DNA of 40,877 nucleotides from CAZJHX01 sp964545715 (GCA_964545715.1 CAZJHX010000096.1:1-40877), one strand, 5' to 3'. Shown: positions 16,329-26,488, numbered from the stretch's first letter. Numbers and translations are program-made. Notes: generated by a model from the sequence alone, not told the origin.

Positions 16329-18155
16329 TTACGGCTGGACCTTGCGGACAACCAGGTTGTTGATCACGACGGTCTCCATCTCGGTGCGGGCGAAGACGAT
16401 GAGCGCATCTGCCGGCGACCCTACGATGGGATAATTGTACTCATTGAAGTCGGCGCAAACCAGCGCAGCGAGTCCGCTTCGGGCGCCCCAGGCCTTCAGC
16501 AGCGCGTGCGTTGCGCTGTCGTCGCCGCAGATCAACGGACGAATCGTCGCGTTTACGTGCACGGCGGCGCTTACCGCACCGGCGGCCTCCTCGGCGACCG
16601 GCACTGCCGCCTGCATCCAGCGCAGCGGCCACGCGGTGTGGTCCTTCACGTCCACCACCTTTGCGGCGTCCTCTTCGGCGATCGCCAGCCCAAACGGTCG
16701 GAACGCCGGCTGGCCGACAACCTCGTCACGGAGGCGCTGGACCGCCGCCTGATTGCTCGGGTCGGCGAGAATGGAGCGTCTTCCCAGGCCGGACGGCGAG
16801 AAGGCAAAGCGCCCCTGGAACCAGCCCACCACCTTGCCCGCCTGGAGATCGTCCACGATACACGCGATGAGCTCGTCGGGGTTCTCGTGGGTGCGCACAT
16901 CCAGGGTCATGCCGTCGGGTTGCTTGCAGCCGTGCTTCAAGAAGCGGACCCAGTACTTGGGATCAGCGTGACGGATCGCAGCGGCGTCACGCGACTCGTC
17001 GTACTCTTTGCCCACAAACGGGCTGTACGGGGCGCTTGTGGCGCCGGTTTTCGACTCGAAGGCCCCGACGTGCATGGCCGCGCCCAGTGCGCCGCCCCCC
17101 TCACCGGGCTCCGGCGGCAGGTACAGGTGTTCGAAAGGCCCCTCTTGCAGGATCCGCCCGACGACCGAGGGGTTGGTAGCGACCGCCCCGGCCAGACACA
17201 GCGCGGACGATCCGCTGACTTGGTGAATTCGCTTGCACAGGCCGAGCACGGCCTCCTCCAAAACCACTTGGAAGCTGGCCGCGATGTCGGCCAGGCGCTG
17301 GCTCTCCGTGTCGGTCGCGCTGCCGGACGCAGGTTTGAGCGTGTCGAATTGCAACGCGACGCGGGCATCTCGCGCCGGGCCGAGCAGAGCGGTCAGCGCG
17401 GGCGTGAACGGGCGGTCAAACGGCGCCTGGTTCAAGCGATCAAAGCGGAAGTAGCTCGGGTCGACGCGATAGCTCCCATCCTCTCGGATGGAGATGAGCT
17501 TGCGCAGCTGGTCCACGTACGTGGGCCGACCAAAGGCCGCCAGGTCGCTGATCCCGGCCTCCCAGCCGGGGACGCGGAATCCCAGATACACCGCAAATGC
17601 CTGCTGGACCAACCCGAGCGAGTGGGGGTAGTCGATTCTCTCGTACTCCTGCAACGTGAGACCGTTGGCCCTGGATGCCGAGTACAACGCGGTGCTGGCC
17701 CATTCGCCGGCCGTGTCCACGATCAGAACAGCCGCTTCGTCGAAGGGCGACGTACAAAAAGCCTGCGCCGCGTGGCTTTGGCCGTGCGACACAAAGCTCA
17801 CCAGCGCGGGATGCACATCCAGCTTCTTGCTGAGCTCGTTGCGCGTCCAAAGCCGCGACAACCAGGTCTTCATGTTTCCGACGAAGAGCGGCCAGCTTTG
17901 CGGGAATCCCGCCATGGTCGTGGTGAGGACCCGCGTGAAGCGCGACTGAGGCTCTTCATAGAAGACGACGGCATCCAGCTCGCACGCCTTCGCCCCTGCC
18001 TGGTCAAGGCAATACTCCACCGCAAAGCGGGGGAAGTTGGGGTCGTGCCGCTGGCGGGTGAAGCGCTCCTCGGCCGCGGCGGCCACGACCTGGCCATCCG
18101 CCACCAGGGCAGCTGATGCGTCCTGTTCGAACGCTGATATTCCAAGTACTCTCAC
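16329..18155 (-). CDS. NodU/TobZ-type carbamoyltransferase, copy A, divergent active site
   Basis: 608 residues. The GTG start at 18155 overlaps the stop of the upstream ferritin-like gene as GTGA. The protein has the full two-domain layout: a Kae1-like N-terminal part (LGISAFEQDASAALVADG, AAEERFTRQRHDPNFP, H124xxxH128, VDTAGEW with D147) and a YrdC-like C-terminal part. It departs from the family, and from copy B, at several conserved sites: FHD becomes EQD near residue 11; AGGVALNC becomes AGAVATNP (about 322-329); the GDGG acid, thought to bind metal, is Glu352; the EFGPRALG-type signature reads AFSPSGLG (about 451-458); NTSFNxRGEP reads CADFNEYNYP. The metal His pair is kept. It may be non-catalytic, act as a partner subunit of copy B, or have a changed substrate. 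Confidence 0.88.
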   Translation of the reverse strand: MRVLGISAFEQDASAALVADGQVVAAAAEERFTRQRHDPNFPRFAVEYCLDQAGAKACELDAVVFYEEPQSRFTRVLTTTMAGFPQSWPLFVGNMKTWLSRLWTRNELSKKLDVHPALVSFVSHGQSHAAQAFCTSPFDEAAVLIVDTAGEWASTALYSASRANGLTLQEYERIDYPHSLGLVQQAFAVYLGFRVPGWEAGISDLAAFGRPTYVDQLRKLISIREDGSYRVDPSYFRFDRLNQAPFDRPFTPALTALLGPARDARVALQFDTLKPASGSATDTESQRLADIAASFQVVLEEAVLGLCKRIHQVSGSSALCLAGAVATNPSVVGRILQEGPFEHLYLPPEPGEGGGALGAAMHVGAFESKTGATSAPYSPFVGKEYDESRDAAAIRHADPKYWVRFLKHGCKQPDGMTLDVRTHENPDELIACIVDDLQAGKVVGWFQGRFAFSPSGLGRRSILADPSNQAAVQRLRDEVVGQPAFRPFGLAIAEEDAAKVVDVKDHTAWPLRWMQAAVPVAEEAAGAVSAAVHVNATIRPLICGDDSATHALLKAWGARSGLAALVCADFNEYNYPIVGSPADALIVFARTEMETVVINNLVVRKVQP

Positions 18156-18850
18156 GCGCTCTTCCCCGTCAGTTGAAGCGTCTGAGCGTTGCCGCTCTGG
18201 CGAAGCCGCGACCGGCAGGTCCAGGTGAGCAGGCCACCAAAGACCAGGTACACGGCGCTCAACAGTACGCCGAGCATCGTGTCGCCGATCGCGTGCCCGC
18301 CCCTGAGCCAGGTCTCGTACAGGCGTCGCCACCGTGTCTTGGTTACCGCGCCGCGCGCTGCCTGGTCGCCGTCGACCAGCGTCTCCAGAATCCCCATGCA
18401 CAGCCCGACGTGACCTTCTTCGTCCAGCTTGGCCTCGCGAAAGACGCTCTGCGCCTCACACTCGCCGATAGCGGCCGCGTAGGAGTCGAACTGGTCGAAG
18501 ACGTCTTTCTCACCGACATGCGCATACGCGACGAAGTCGATCAGCCCCTGCGTGCCCTTCTCGACCAGGAAGAGCGGCTGGCGCTCACAAATCGGCTTCT
18601 CTGGGAGCTCAGGGCAGTATTTGAGGGACACCCGATCGAACTCGTTGGCGTGATGAACCTCCTCCAGGGCGTGCTGCAGCACCTTGCACCGGAGCTCGGG
18701 ATCGTCGAGGTGGTCCAGCGTGTAAAGGATCTGCCACGCGCTGTCCGCCTCGGTGACGGAGAAGCGCTGAAGCTGCGTCGCGGTCCGCTTCTTGGACGGC
18801 AGCCACGTGATGGGCAAGACCATCCGGATGGCCAGTTTCCGTGAAAACAA
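18152..18850 (-). CDS. Membrane-anchored ferritin-like di-iron protein, copy A
   Basis: 232 residues. The TTG start at 18850 is supported by AGGGGGG six bases upstream. Four helices carry a di-iron ligand set: E34 (TEADSAWQ), E64xxH67 (LEEVHHANEF), E114 (HVGEKDVFDQF) and E144xxH147 (DEEGHVGL). A Gly-flanked hydrophobic helix near residues 188-211 (AIGDTMLGVLLSAVYLVFGG) probably anchors it to the membrane. Di-iron ferritin-like proteins may be oxygenases, desaturases or iron stores; this one is too short and too membrane-bound for a ferritin cage. Its stop overlaps the carbamoyltransferase start by 4 bp, implying coupled translation. It is divergent from the SGNH hydrolase gene at 19009. Confidence 0.85.
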   Translation of the reverse strand: MFSRKLAIRMVLPITWLPSKKRTATQLQRFSVTEADSAWQILYTLDHLDDPELRCKVLQHALEEVHHANEFDRVSLKYCPELPEKPICERQPLFLVEKGTQGLIDFVAYAHVGEKDVFDQFDSYAAAIGECEAQSVFREAKLDEEGHVGLCMGILETLVDGDQAARGAVTKTRWRRLYETWLRGGHAIGDTMLGVLLSAVYLVFGGLLTWTCRSRLRQSGNAQTLQLTGKSA

Positions 18851-19008
18851 GGTTGTCCCCCCTCACTGTGTGCCGACCCCTATTGCGCCGACCACGGCGG
18901 GGTCGAGTATATCTGAGCCTGTCGCTTCGGGGGTGTGACCCAAGTCAGGACCTCAGGGTCTCTGTGGCGCGTTGCGGGGGCGCATCGCGCATTGTAGACT
19001 GCGGCGCC

Positions 19009-20001
19009 GTGAAGCGGTTCTTGCTTTCAACTGTCTTTGTGGCCCTCTGTGGCGTGTTGTGGTGGAGATTCGTTTTGTACGATGACCGGCCGCACTACTA
19101 TCAGATGCATGGCCCTCAGCCCGGCGACCTGGTCCCCAATCTCGACATCGTCGACAACCTCAAGCACTACCACCTGAACATCGATCTGGAGTTCACGGTC
19201 AAGGCCAACAGCCTCGGGTTTCGTGGTCCGGAGCCGCCGTCGGATCCGACGCCCGCCATCCTGGTGCTCGGGGACAGCTTTGCGTTTGGGATGGGAGTCA
19301 GCGAAGGGGAGACGTTCACCGATGGCCTGCGCACCGAGCTGCGCGCCGAGCTCCCCAAGCTGGCGGTCTACAACGCTGCGACCTCCGGCTACACGGTCAC
19401 CGACCACATTGAGCAGTGGCGCGACCGGGTACACAGCGTTCGGCCGGACCTCGTTTTGCTCTGCCACACGGCCAGCGACCTGAAGGAGATGGCGCGGCCG
19501 GTGAGCTTCCGGCGCCTGCTGGCCCACGACGAGGACGACCCCAAGCACTTCGATGCCGACGTTCAGCGGCTGATCGACGACACCGACGGTGATAAGGGCG
19601 CGGCGGTGCGTCGCCACTGGATGTTCAGTGAGGATGAGCTGCGATCCAAGCTCGGCGGGAAGTCTGGACTGACGCTGCGGGGTCTGCAGCGCGCTTACAC
19701 CGACGGTGTGCTCGAGCTGGCGGCGGAGGTGAGCAAGTCCGGCGCCCGGCTCGCGGTGATCTTGTGGGTCGGAGGGTACGGCATGGACGGCCTGGACACC
19801 GGGCCGCTTCGGGAGGCGCTGGACGACAAGAAGGTGGCCTACTTCGAAGCCTCCAAGGCGCTGTCCGAGCAGGGCGAGATCCCGCAGAACAAGCTCAGCC
19901 TGCCTGACGACCACCTATCGCCGGAAGGAAACGCGCTCACCGCCAGGCAGATCGCGGCCTGGATCAAGGCGCAAGGCCTGCTGCTGCCCGCTAAGCCCTA
20001 G
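19009..20001 (+). CDS. Membrane-anchored SGNH/GDSL hydrolase
   Basis: 330 residues from a GTG at 19009, chosen because it puts one hydrophobic helix (FLLSTVFVALCGVLWWRFVLY) right at the N-terminus; no ribosome binding site is visible. The catalytic layout is SGNH: block I LVLGDSFAFGMGV (nucleophile Ser), an Asn in YNAATSGYTVTDH, and block V LPDDHLSPEGNAL with the Asp-His pair. Such enzymes remove or transfer acyl or acetyl esters on glycans and lipids. It lies between the two ferritin/carbamoyltransferase pairs, divergent from copy A and convergent with copy B. SGNH hydrolases are frequent companions of carbamoyltransferase plus DUF5989 clusters, so it probably works in the same pathway. Confidence 0.87.
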   Translation: MKRFLLSTVFVALCGVLWWRFVLYDDRPHYYQMHGPQPGDLVPNLDIVDNLKHYHLNIDLEFTVKANSLGFRGPEPPSDPTPAILVLGDSFAFGMGVSEGETFTDGLRTELRAELPKLAVYNAATSGYTVTDHIEQWRDRVHSVRPDLVLLCHTASDLKEMARPVSFRRLLAHDEDDPKHFDADVQRLIDDTDGDKGAAVRRHWMFSEDELRSKLGGKSGLTLRGLQRAYTDGVLELAAEVSKSGARLAVILWVGGYGMDGLDTGPLREALDDKKVAYFEASKALSEQGEIPQNKLSLPDDHLSPEGNALTARQIAAWIKAQGLLLPAKP

Positions 20002-20012
20002 ACCTCGCCGCC

Positions 20013-20155
20013 AGAAATCCCAACCCATTTGCGGGTCGCTTTCGCGCCTGGCTTCGTTGGGACGCTTCGCTCGCCCTCGACGGGGCACCACCGATGCCTT
20101 CGGTCGCCCGCCTTGCCAGTCACAAAAGCGCCCGCGCCAATGGGTCGGGATTTCT
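20013..20155. repeat. 143-bp inverted-repeat element between convergent genes
   Basis: The outer arms AGAAATCCCAACCCATT (20013-20029) and AATGGGTCGGGATTTCT (20139-20155) are complementary with one mismatch. Pairing continues inward with GCGGG and CGCTTT against AAGCG and CCCGC. The centre has further partly complementary GC-rich segments. It holds no gene and sits between the stop codons of the SGNH and second carbamoyltransferase genes. It could be a bidirectional terminator, a structured RNA or a small non-autonomous mobile element; a part-match to one arm at 2450-2482 favours a dispersed repeat. Confidence 0.65.
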
Positions 20156-20215
20156 GTCGTCAACTAGTACGCCGCCCCAGGGATTGCGCCGGCGTACCAG
20201 GCTGCGGAGGCCGCG

Positions 20216-22018
20216 TCACCACTCTTTGCGGACCAGGGCCAGGTCCAGCACCAGCGCGTCCATGTCCGTGCGGGCAAGCATCGCCAGCGCTTCTATCGGT
20301 GAGGCCGCCATTGGGGTCCCGCGCTCGTTGAGGGACGTGTTCAGCAGGGCGGCTACGCCGGTCGCCTCGCCGTAGGCTTGCAGAAGCCGGTGATAGCGGG
20401 GGTTGTCGCCGGCGCTGCAGATTTGGGGGCGCGTGGTGCCGTCCACGTGGCATGCGGCCCGCAGCTGCGGCAGGAGCCCATCGTCCACGGGGCAGACCCA
20501 TTGCATCCATCGCGATGGTCGGGGGGGCTCTCCACTGAGCGTTAGCGCGCGCGCCGCGTCCTCGCGTGCGACAGAGAACGCGTATGGCCGAAACGGGGCA
20601 CGCCGCTTGACGGAAGTGCTCAACCGGCGCGCCGTCTCGATGGCGTCCGGAGCGGCGAGGATCGAGCGGTTCCCCAGCGCTCTGGGACCGAGTTCAAAGC
20701 GGCCCTGCGACCAGCCGATAATGCTGCCGCTGCGCAGAAGCTCCACGACGCGCTCGATCAGCGACGACTCATCGTCGAAGCGCTCCACAACGACTCGCGC
20801 CGGCGCGCGGGTGGCCGTCACGCCGGGCCCGCTGCGGTCCCACACCGCGTGATCGAGCTGCTCCGTCATCTCCAGGGCCTGCGACGGGTCGTAGGCCTTG
20901 CCCAGATACGGGGTGTCCGCGCCCTGGAGGTTGCCGCAGTCTCCGCGCAGCGCCAGCGCCGCTCCGAGTGCAGCGCCGCCGTCGCCCGGGTCTGTCGGGA
21001 TGAACAGCTCGTCAAAGGGGCCGTCTCGCAGCAGGCGGCCGTTGGCCACGCAGTTGAGCGCGACGCCGCCGGCGAAGCAGAGCGCCTTGCAGCCCGTTTG
21101 CTCGAAGACCCGGCGCGCCAGCCCCAAAAGCGCCTCTTCGAGCACTACCTGCAGGCTCGCGGCGATATCCACGAAGCGCTGCAGCCGCTCGGGAAGCGAC
21201 TGCGGCATCGGCCCGAGGGCGTCCAGCTCATGCAGCTCTCCGGGCCTGGCCGCATCGCCGAAGCGGGCGTAAAAGGAGGGCTTGAGCGGGAGATCGCGCG
21301 TCTTCAAGAAGTCGAAGTAGGTGGTGTCCAGCTCGTAGGCGCCGTCGTCGTGGCAGCGCAGCACCTGTCGAAAGTCCTCGACGTAGGTCGGCTGTCCGAA
21401 GGCGCTGAGCGCCATCGTGCTGCACTCGTCACTGTTGGGGCGAAACCCGAGAAAAGCGGTCACGGCGGCATAGAGCAGCCCGATGGAGTGCGGGTAGGAG
21501 AAGCTCTCCAAGATGCGGACCGGCTCGCCGCGCCGGCCGTGTGCCAGCGAGGTGCACGCCCACTCCCCCACGGCGTCCACCGTCAAAATAGCGGCTTCGT
21601 CGAAGCCGGAGGTCGCAAACGCGTGGCTTGCGTGGCTCATGTGGTGCGGCACGAAGTGGACGGTGCGTGGGTGGATCGAGAGCGCCTTGCTGATCTCGTT
21701 GCGGATGAAGATCTTGCTGGACAGCCAGCCCTTCATGGCGCCGATGAACGCGCCGCCGGAGAAGGGGAAGCCGGCTATTGTCGACGCGATCACGCGCGTG
21801 AACTTGACGTGTGGCTGCTCGTAGAAGACCACCGCGTCGAGGTCGCCGGCGTCCAGGCCCGCTTGCTCCAGGCAGAAAGCGGCCGCATGGGTTGGGAAGT
21901 TGGCGTCGTGCTTTTGGCGTGAGAAGCGCTCTTCAGCGGCGGCTGCGACAAGCCGATCGCCATGGAGTAAAGCCGCACATGCGTCGTGAAAGTGGGCGCT
22001 GAGCCCCAGAATCTTCAT
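20216..22018 (-). CDS. NodU/TobZ-type carbamoyltransferase, copy B, canonical motifs
   Basis: 600 residues from the ATG at 22018, overlapping the preceding stop as ATGA. It shows the complete family signature: LGLSAHFHDACAALLHG, AAEERFSRQKHDANFP, H125xxxH129 (PHHMSHASHAF), VDAVGEW (D148), CFAGGVALNCVANGRLL, PGDGGAALGAAL (D346), GRFELGPRALGNRSIL in the YrdC-like half, and LLNTSLNERGTP near the end. Family members make carbamoyl-adenylate from carbamoyl phosphate and ATP and move the carbamoyl group to a hydroxyl of a sugar, antibiotic or other metabolite. It should be active. It forms a two-gene unit with ferritin-like copy B. No DUF5989 gene follows; the inverted-repeat element does. Confidence 0.93.
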   Translation of the reverse strand: MKILGLSAHFHDACAALLHGDRLVAAAAEERFSRQKHDANFPTHAAAFCLEQAGLDAGDLDAVVFYEQPHVKFTRVIASTIAGFPFSGGAFIGAMKGWLSSKIFIRNEISKALSIHPRTVHFVPHHMSHASHAFATSGFDEAAILTVDAVGEWACTSLAHGRRGEPVRILESFSYPHSIGLLYAAVTAFLGFRPNSDECSTMALSAFGQPTYVEDFRQVLRCHDDGAYELDTTYFDFLKTRDLPLKPSFYARFGDAARPGELHELDALGPMPQSLPERLQRFVDIAASLQVVLEEALLGLARRVFEQTGCKALCFAGGVALNCVANGRLLRDGPFDELFIPTDPGDGGAALGAALALRGDCGNLQGADTPYLGKAYDPSQALEMTEQLDHAVWDRSGPGVTATRAPARVVVERFDDESSLIERVVELLRSGSIIGWSQGRFELGPRALGNRSILAAPDAIETARRLSTSVKRRAPFRPYAFSVAREDAARALTLSGEPPRPSRWMQWVCPVDDGLLPQLRAACHVDGTTRPQICSAGDNPRYHRLLQAYGEATGVAALLNTSLNERGTPMAASPIEALAMLARTDMDALVLDLALVRKEW

Positions 22019-22683
22019 CTCTGTGGCCGGTGCGTCGCCAGCCGTCGTCTGGCGGCAAAGACGCCGAACGGGCCGAGCAACACGAAGACCAGCATGAGCC
22101 AGAAGCCGAGGAGCTTGTCGCCAATCCCCTTGCCCACTCCCTGCCAGTCTTTCCACGCGCGGCGACGGCGGGCACGGCGCACCAACACTTGTGCGCGCTC
22201 GACGTTCTCGGCGCTGTCAGTCAAGGTGGCCCACAGGATCTCGTGGTGGTCGGCCTCATCGCCCTGGATGTCCGCAAAGAGCGCTCTCGCCTCGGGAATC
22301 GGAACAGCGCGCGAGTAGGCGCCAAACTCTCCGGAGATATCCAGCTCGCCGGCGTAAACGTAGGCCAGAAAGTCAGCCAGGCCGTCCCCTTCGTCGATCA
22401 GCGCCTTGCGCTCGAGCTGGGGCCGGTTCAGCCGCCTGCCCGCCAAGCGGTGCGACAACGCTGAAAACTGCGCGGCGTGCTCCTTCTCCTCCAGCATGGC
22501 GTCGAACAGGAGCGCGCGGTGCTTGGAGCTCGGCAATCGGGACAGCGCGCGAAGAAACTGCCAGCCGCTGTCGGCCTCGATCTCGGAGAAGCGGGCCATC
22601 GCTTCTGCCGGCCGGCTCTTGAAGAGCCGCCAACTAAGCGGAAGCACAAGGCGGATGAGCAGCCGTCGAGTTCGCAGGTACAC
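22015..22683 (-). CDS. Membrane-anchored ferritin-like di-iron protein, copy B
   Basis: 222 residues from a GTG at 22683 (no strong ribosome binding site; the start matches copy A end to end). It is a clear paralogue of copy A with the same four-helix di-iron set: E36 (EIEADSGWQ), E66xxH69 (LEEKEHAAQF), E113 (YAGELDISGEF) and E143xxH146 (GDEADHHEIL). The C-terminus has GIGDKLLGFWLMLVFVLLGP, a probable membrane helix, then a basic tail. The stop overlaps the copy B carbamoyltransferase start by 4 bp. It lies 52 bp after the TlpA-like gene on the same strand. Its exact reaction is unknown. Confidence 0.85.
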   Translation of the reverse strand: MYLRTRRLLIRLVLPLSWRLFKSRPAEAMARFSEIEADSGWQFLRALSRLPSSKHRALLFDAMLEEKEHAAQFSALSHRLAGRRLNRPQLERKALIDEGDGLADFLAYVYAGELDISGEFGAYSRAVPIPEARALFADIQGDEADHHEILWATLTDSAENVERAQVLVRRARRRRAWKDWQGVGKGIGDKLLGFWLMLVFVLLGPFGVFAARRRLATHRPQR

Positions 22684-22735
22684 CGAACTTCTATAACGAC
22701 ATTGTCTGTACGCTTCAAGCGGAGCACGCGGGTGT

Positions 22736-23238
<503 letters not shown>

Positions 23239-23242
<4 letters not shown>

Positions 23243-26200
23243 GGTTTGGGTTTGGGCACCACCGCGATGCCTCCATAGGTGCCGCCGTTGGGCACCAGGT
23301 AGGTCCAGTTGCTGTCTTTCAGGTACCAGATGCCTTTCTGTGCGCCGCTGATCAGCGCGTAGACGCGGCCCGATGCGGCCGGCGCCACGCCACCGCCGTT
23401 GCCCGGCAGGTCCGTGACGCTGAGCTGCAGGCCCGCCTGGTTGAAGACGCGCAGGCCGCCGGTCTGGCCCCAAGAGACGACATACAGGTGGCCGTCGGGG
23501 CCCAGCTCCAGGTCGCGCATTGAGAAGCCGGGGCCCACGCCGTCGACCAGCAGCGTGCCCTGGCCACCGCCCGCCAGCGTTCTCCAGATCTGGCTGTCGC
23601 CCTTCAGGTCGCCCCAGAAGAGCGAGCCGTCGACGCCGAACGCGATGCCCATGTTCTCCTGGGCCCCCGTCTTGGAGTAGCCGGTCGCCACCTTGGTGTC
23701 CGGGTTCAGCTTCCAGACCGTGCTGGGCTGGAAGGCGGCGCTGGAGAAGAAGAGGCCGCCGGCGTTGTCGAAGACCACGTCGCGGTGGTTGACGCCGTTG
23801 GTGCCGCCCTTGTGGATCTGCTTTTGCTGCCCGTCCAGCGTGATCTCCTCGATGGAGTCGCTGGCCACGCACGCGACGTACACCTTGTCGGGCGCGCGGT
23901 ACTCCACGCCCCAGGGCTGGCCGCAGCTGCCGATCTGGGTCTTTGCGCCGCCCGGCTTCCACAGGTAGACGCCGCCGTCGAACAGCTCAGCCCACACCAG
24001 CCAGTCCTCGGTCTCGCCGGCCGGTGGATCGGGGCACGTTTTTTTGCAGCGACACAGGATCATGTCGCCGTATTGGGGCGTGCCGTTACCGGCCCAATCC
24101 GCCGTGCTCTTCCAGCCGTTGGCGTTCACCTTGCACATCTTCTTGTCGTTTTGTTTGTCGTACAGCGGGTAGCTGTGGTTGTTGGGCGCCTTGATGATGT
24201 CCTGGGCGTCCGGCCCCGCGATGGAGTGGCAGTACGTCAGCTGCTCGTCCACGCTGTCCCAGTCTACCGGCACGGCGCCCTCGCCCTGGGCGCTGCAGAC
24301 GTCGGAGCATTTCCAGCCGTTGTTGGTGCCCTGACCGGCGTTGCCGTACGTGATCTCCTGGCAGGGCGGCGCGTCCGGAATGCACTCTCCGCTGGTGCAC
24401 TGACCGCCGGGGCAGGGCGCGGTGTTGTCGGTGTAGACGCAGCTGCCCGCGTCGCAGCTGTCGTCTGTGCACGGGTTGTCGTCCGTGCAGACCTGCGCCG
24501 CGCCGCCCTTGCAGGCGCCGTTGAGGCAGGCGTCTGGTGTGGTGCAGGCGTCGCCGTCGGAGCAGGGGGCGGTGTTTGGAATGTACGTGCAGCCGATCAC
24601 CGCAACGCAGCTGTCGTCGGTGCAGCTGTTGTCGTCGTCGCAGACCAGCGCCGCGCCCAGGCACGTTTTGTCCGCGCACGCGTCGTCGACGGTGCACACA
24701 TCGCCGTCGGCGCAAGGCAGCGTGTTGGCCGCGTAGTTGCACGCGCCGTCGACGCAGCCATCGGTGGTGCACGGCTCGTCGTCGTCGCAGATCATTGGCG
24801 CGCCGCCCTGACAGATCCCGCCCGCGCAGGTGTCCTCGGGCGTGCATGCGTCGCCGTCCGAGCAGGGCACCGTGTTGGGCGTGAAGACGCAGCCGCTGGC
24901 CGGGTCGCAGGCGTCGTCGGTACAGGCGTTGCCGTCGTCGCACGCCAGCGCCTGGCCGCTCTTGCACGCGCCGTCCGCGCAAGTGTCGTTGAGGGTGCAC
25001 CCGTCCCCGTCCGAGCAGGGGGCCGCGTTGGCCGTGTGGATGCAGCCGTCGTTGTCGCAGGTGTCCGAAGTGCACGGGTTGTCGTCAAAGCAGTTGAGCG
25101 CCACGCCGCCCGTGCAGGCGCCGTTAGCACAGGTCTCGGCCAGGGTGCAGGGATCGCCGTCGTCGCAGCCGAAGCCGTCGTCAGCCGCCGTGGGGCCACA
25201 CTCTCCGGTGGCCGGAGCGCAGGTGGACGCCTGGCAGGGGCCCGGATCGTCCGCGCATTGCACGACAGTCTTCTCGTCGACGGCGCACTTGTACGGCAGC
25301 GCCGACGTGTCACACGCAAGGGTGCCGTTGCACAGGTCGCCGTCCTCCAGATCCGCGCAGTCGCTGTCCACCTGGCAGTCACACTGGATAGCGACGCCGA
25401 TGCAGCCGCCGTCTCCGCACTGATCGGCCAGGGTGCACGGGTCGCCGTCGTCGCACGGGCTGGTGTTGGGCGAAAAGACGCAGCCGCCCAGTGCGTCGCA
25501 GGCATCGTCCGTGCAGGGATCGTCGTCGTCGCAGTCGATGATGGTGCCCACGCATGCGCCGGCCTCGCAGTGGTCGCCGATGGTGCAGCTGTCGCCGTCC
25601 AGGCACTCACCCTCGACGGGCGTGTGCGCGCACCCGTCCTCGCCGTTGCATGCGTCGGTCGTGCAGGCGTTGCCGTCGTCGCACGTGCCCTCGTCGATGT
25701 CGCCGTCGCAGTTGTCGTCCGCGCCGTTGCATGTCTCGGCCTGGGGGGCGGTGGCATCACATGCGGAGAGTCCGGTGTCGGTGCAGACGCGCTTGCCCGA
25801 GCAGGCGCCGTGCTCGTTGGTGACCTCGCAGCTGGTGAACAGCCCCAGCTCCACGGATTTCTTGGCGCACGGACACACGCCGGTGTCGCTGACGCACTGC
25901 TTCAGGCTCACGCCCTCCACGGTGGTGGCGTCCTGACACGAGAACCCGAACGGGCACCCATCGTCGTCGCTGCACGTGGCGCCGCAGAAGCTGCCCTCGG
26001 GACCGTAGTCGACGCACACGTCTTCGGCCCCGGTCGGGCTGCCGCAGTCGACCAGCGACGAGGAGCAAGGGCGGCACAGGTTGGTGGCGCTGGAGACGCA
26101 GATGTACGTGACGTCCGTGCCCGCGCCGGTGACGGCCTTGCACTCGAACCCCGGCGGGCAGTCGTTGATGCACAGCTTGGAGCAGAGCGGGTCGCCGAGG

Positions 26201-26472
26201 TGGTCGATGCACCACCCCGACTGGCAGTCGTCGTTGCTGCCGCACGGGTCCAGAAAGCAGCCCTCGCCGGCCGCGCACTCGGGCTCCACGGGCGTGTCGG
26301 GTTGCGTGGTGTCCTGCACAGATGGTGCGTCCGCCTTGACGTCCGGGACCACGACCTCGTCCAACAACACTGCGTCCGTCTTGCCCGAGTCCTGAGACCC
26401 GGCAGGCGCGACCGGATCGGTGCCGCATCCGAGCATCGCGCTGAGCGCTAATGCCATCCAACCGCGTGACAT
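23239..26472 (-). CDS. Large Cys-rich lipoprotein: MopE-like motif, CTDC-type repeats, propeller
   Basis: 1077 residues from the ATG at 26472, with GGGAGG seven bases upstream. The lipobox is AMLGC (Cys16), then an acidic linker. Cys-rich segments follow to about 245, then ETCNGADDNCDGDIDEG, the MopE-like putative metal-binding motif. From about 263 to 685 come tandem CDDGxxCTxDxCD / CxDGDxCTxxDxC units. A domain with GWKCSDVCSAQ and DMILCRCKKTCPD follows, and the last 270 residues look like an NHL/SMP-30-type propeller (WAELFDGGVYLWKPG, GVEYRAPDKVYVACV, NMGIAFGVDGSLFWGDLKGD). Surface protein, probably adhesive or sensing. TlpA overlaps its 3' end; the nucleotidyltransferase gene ends 16 bp before its start. 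Confidence 0.92.
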
Positions 26473-26488
26473 ATCGTTGCCTCCCTGG

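Noticed and set aside
23785..26451. 888-residue plus-strand open frame
   Set aside because: It is the antisense shadow of the Cys-rich repeat lipoprotein; repeated codons without stops keep the opposite strand open, and the product is low-complexity Ala/Val/Arg.
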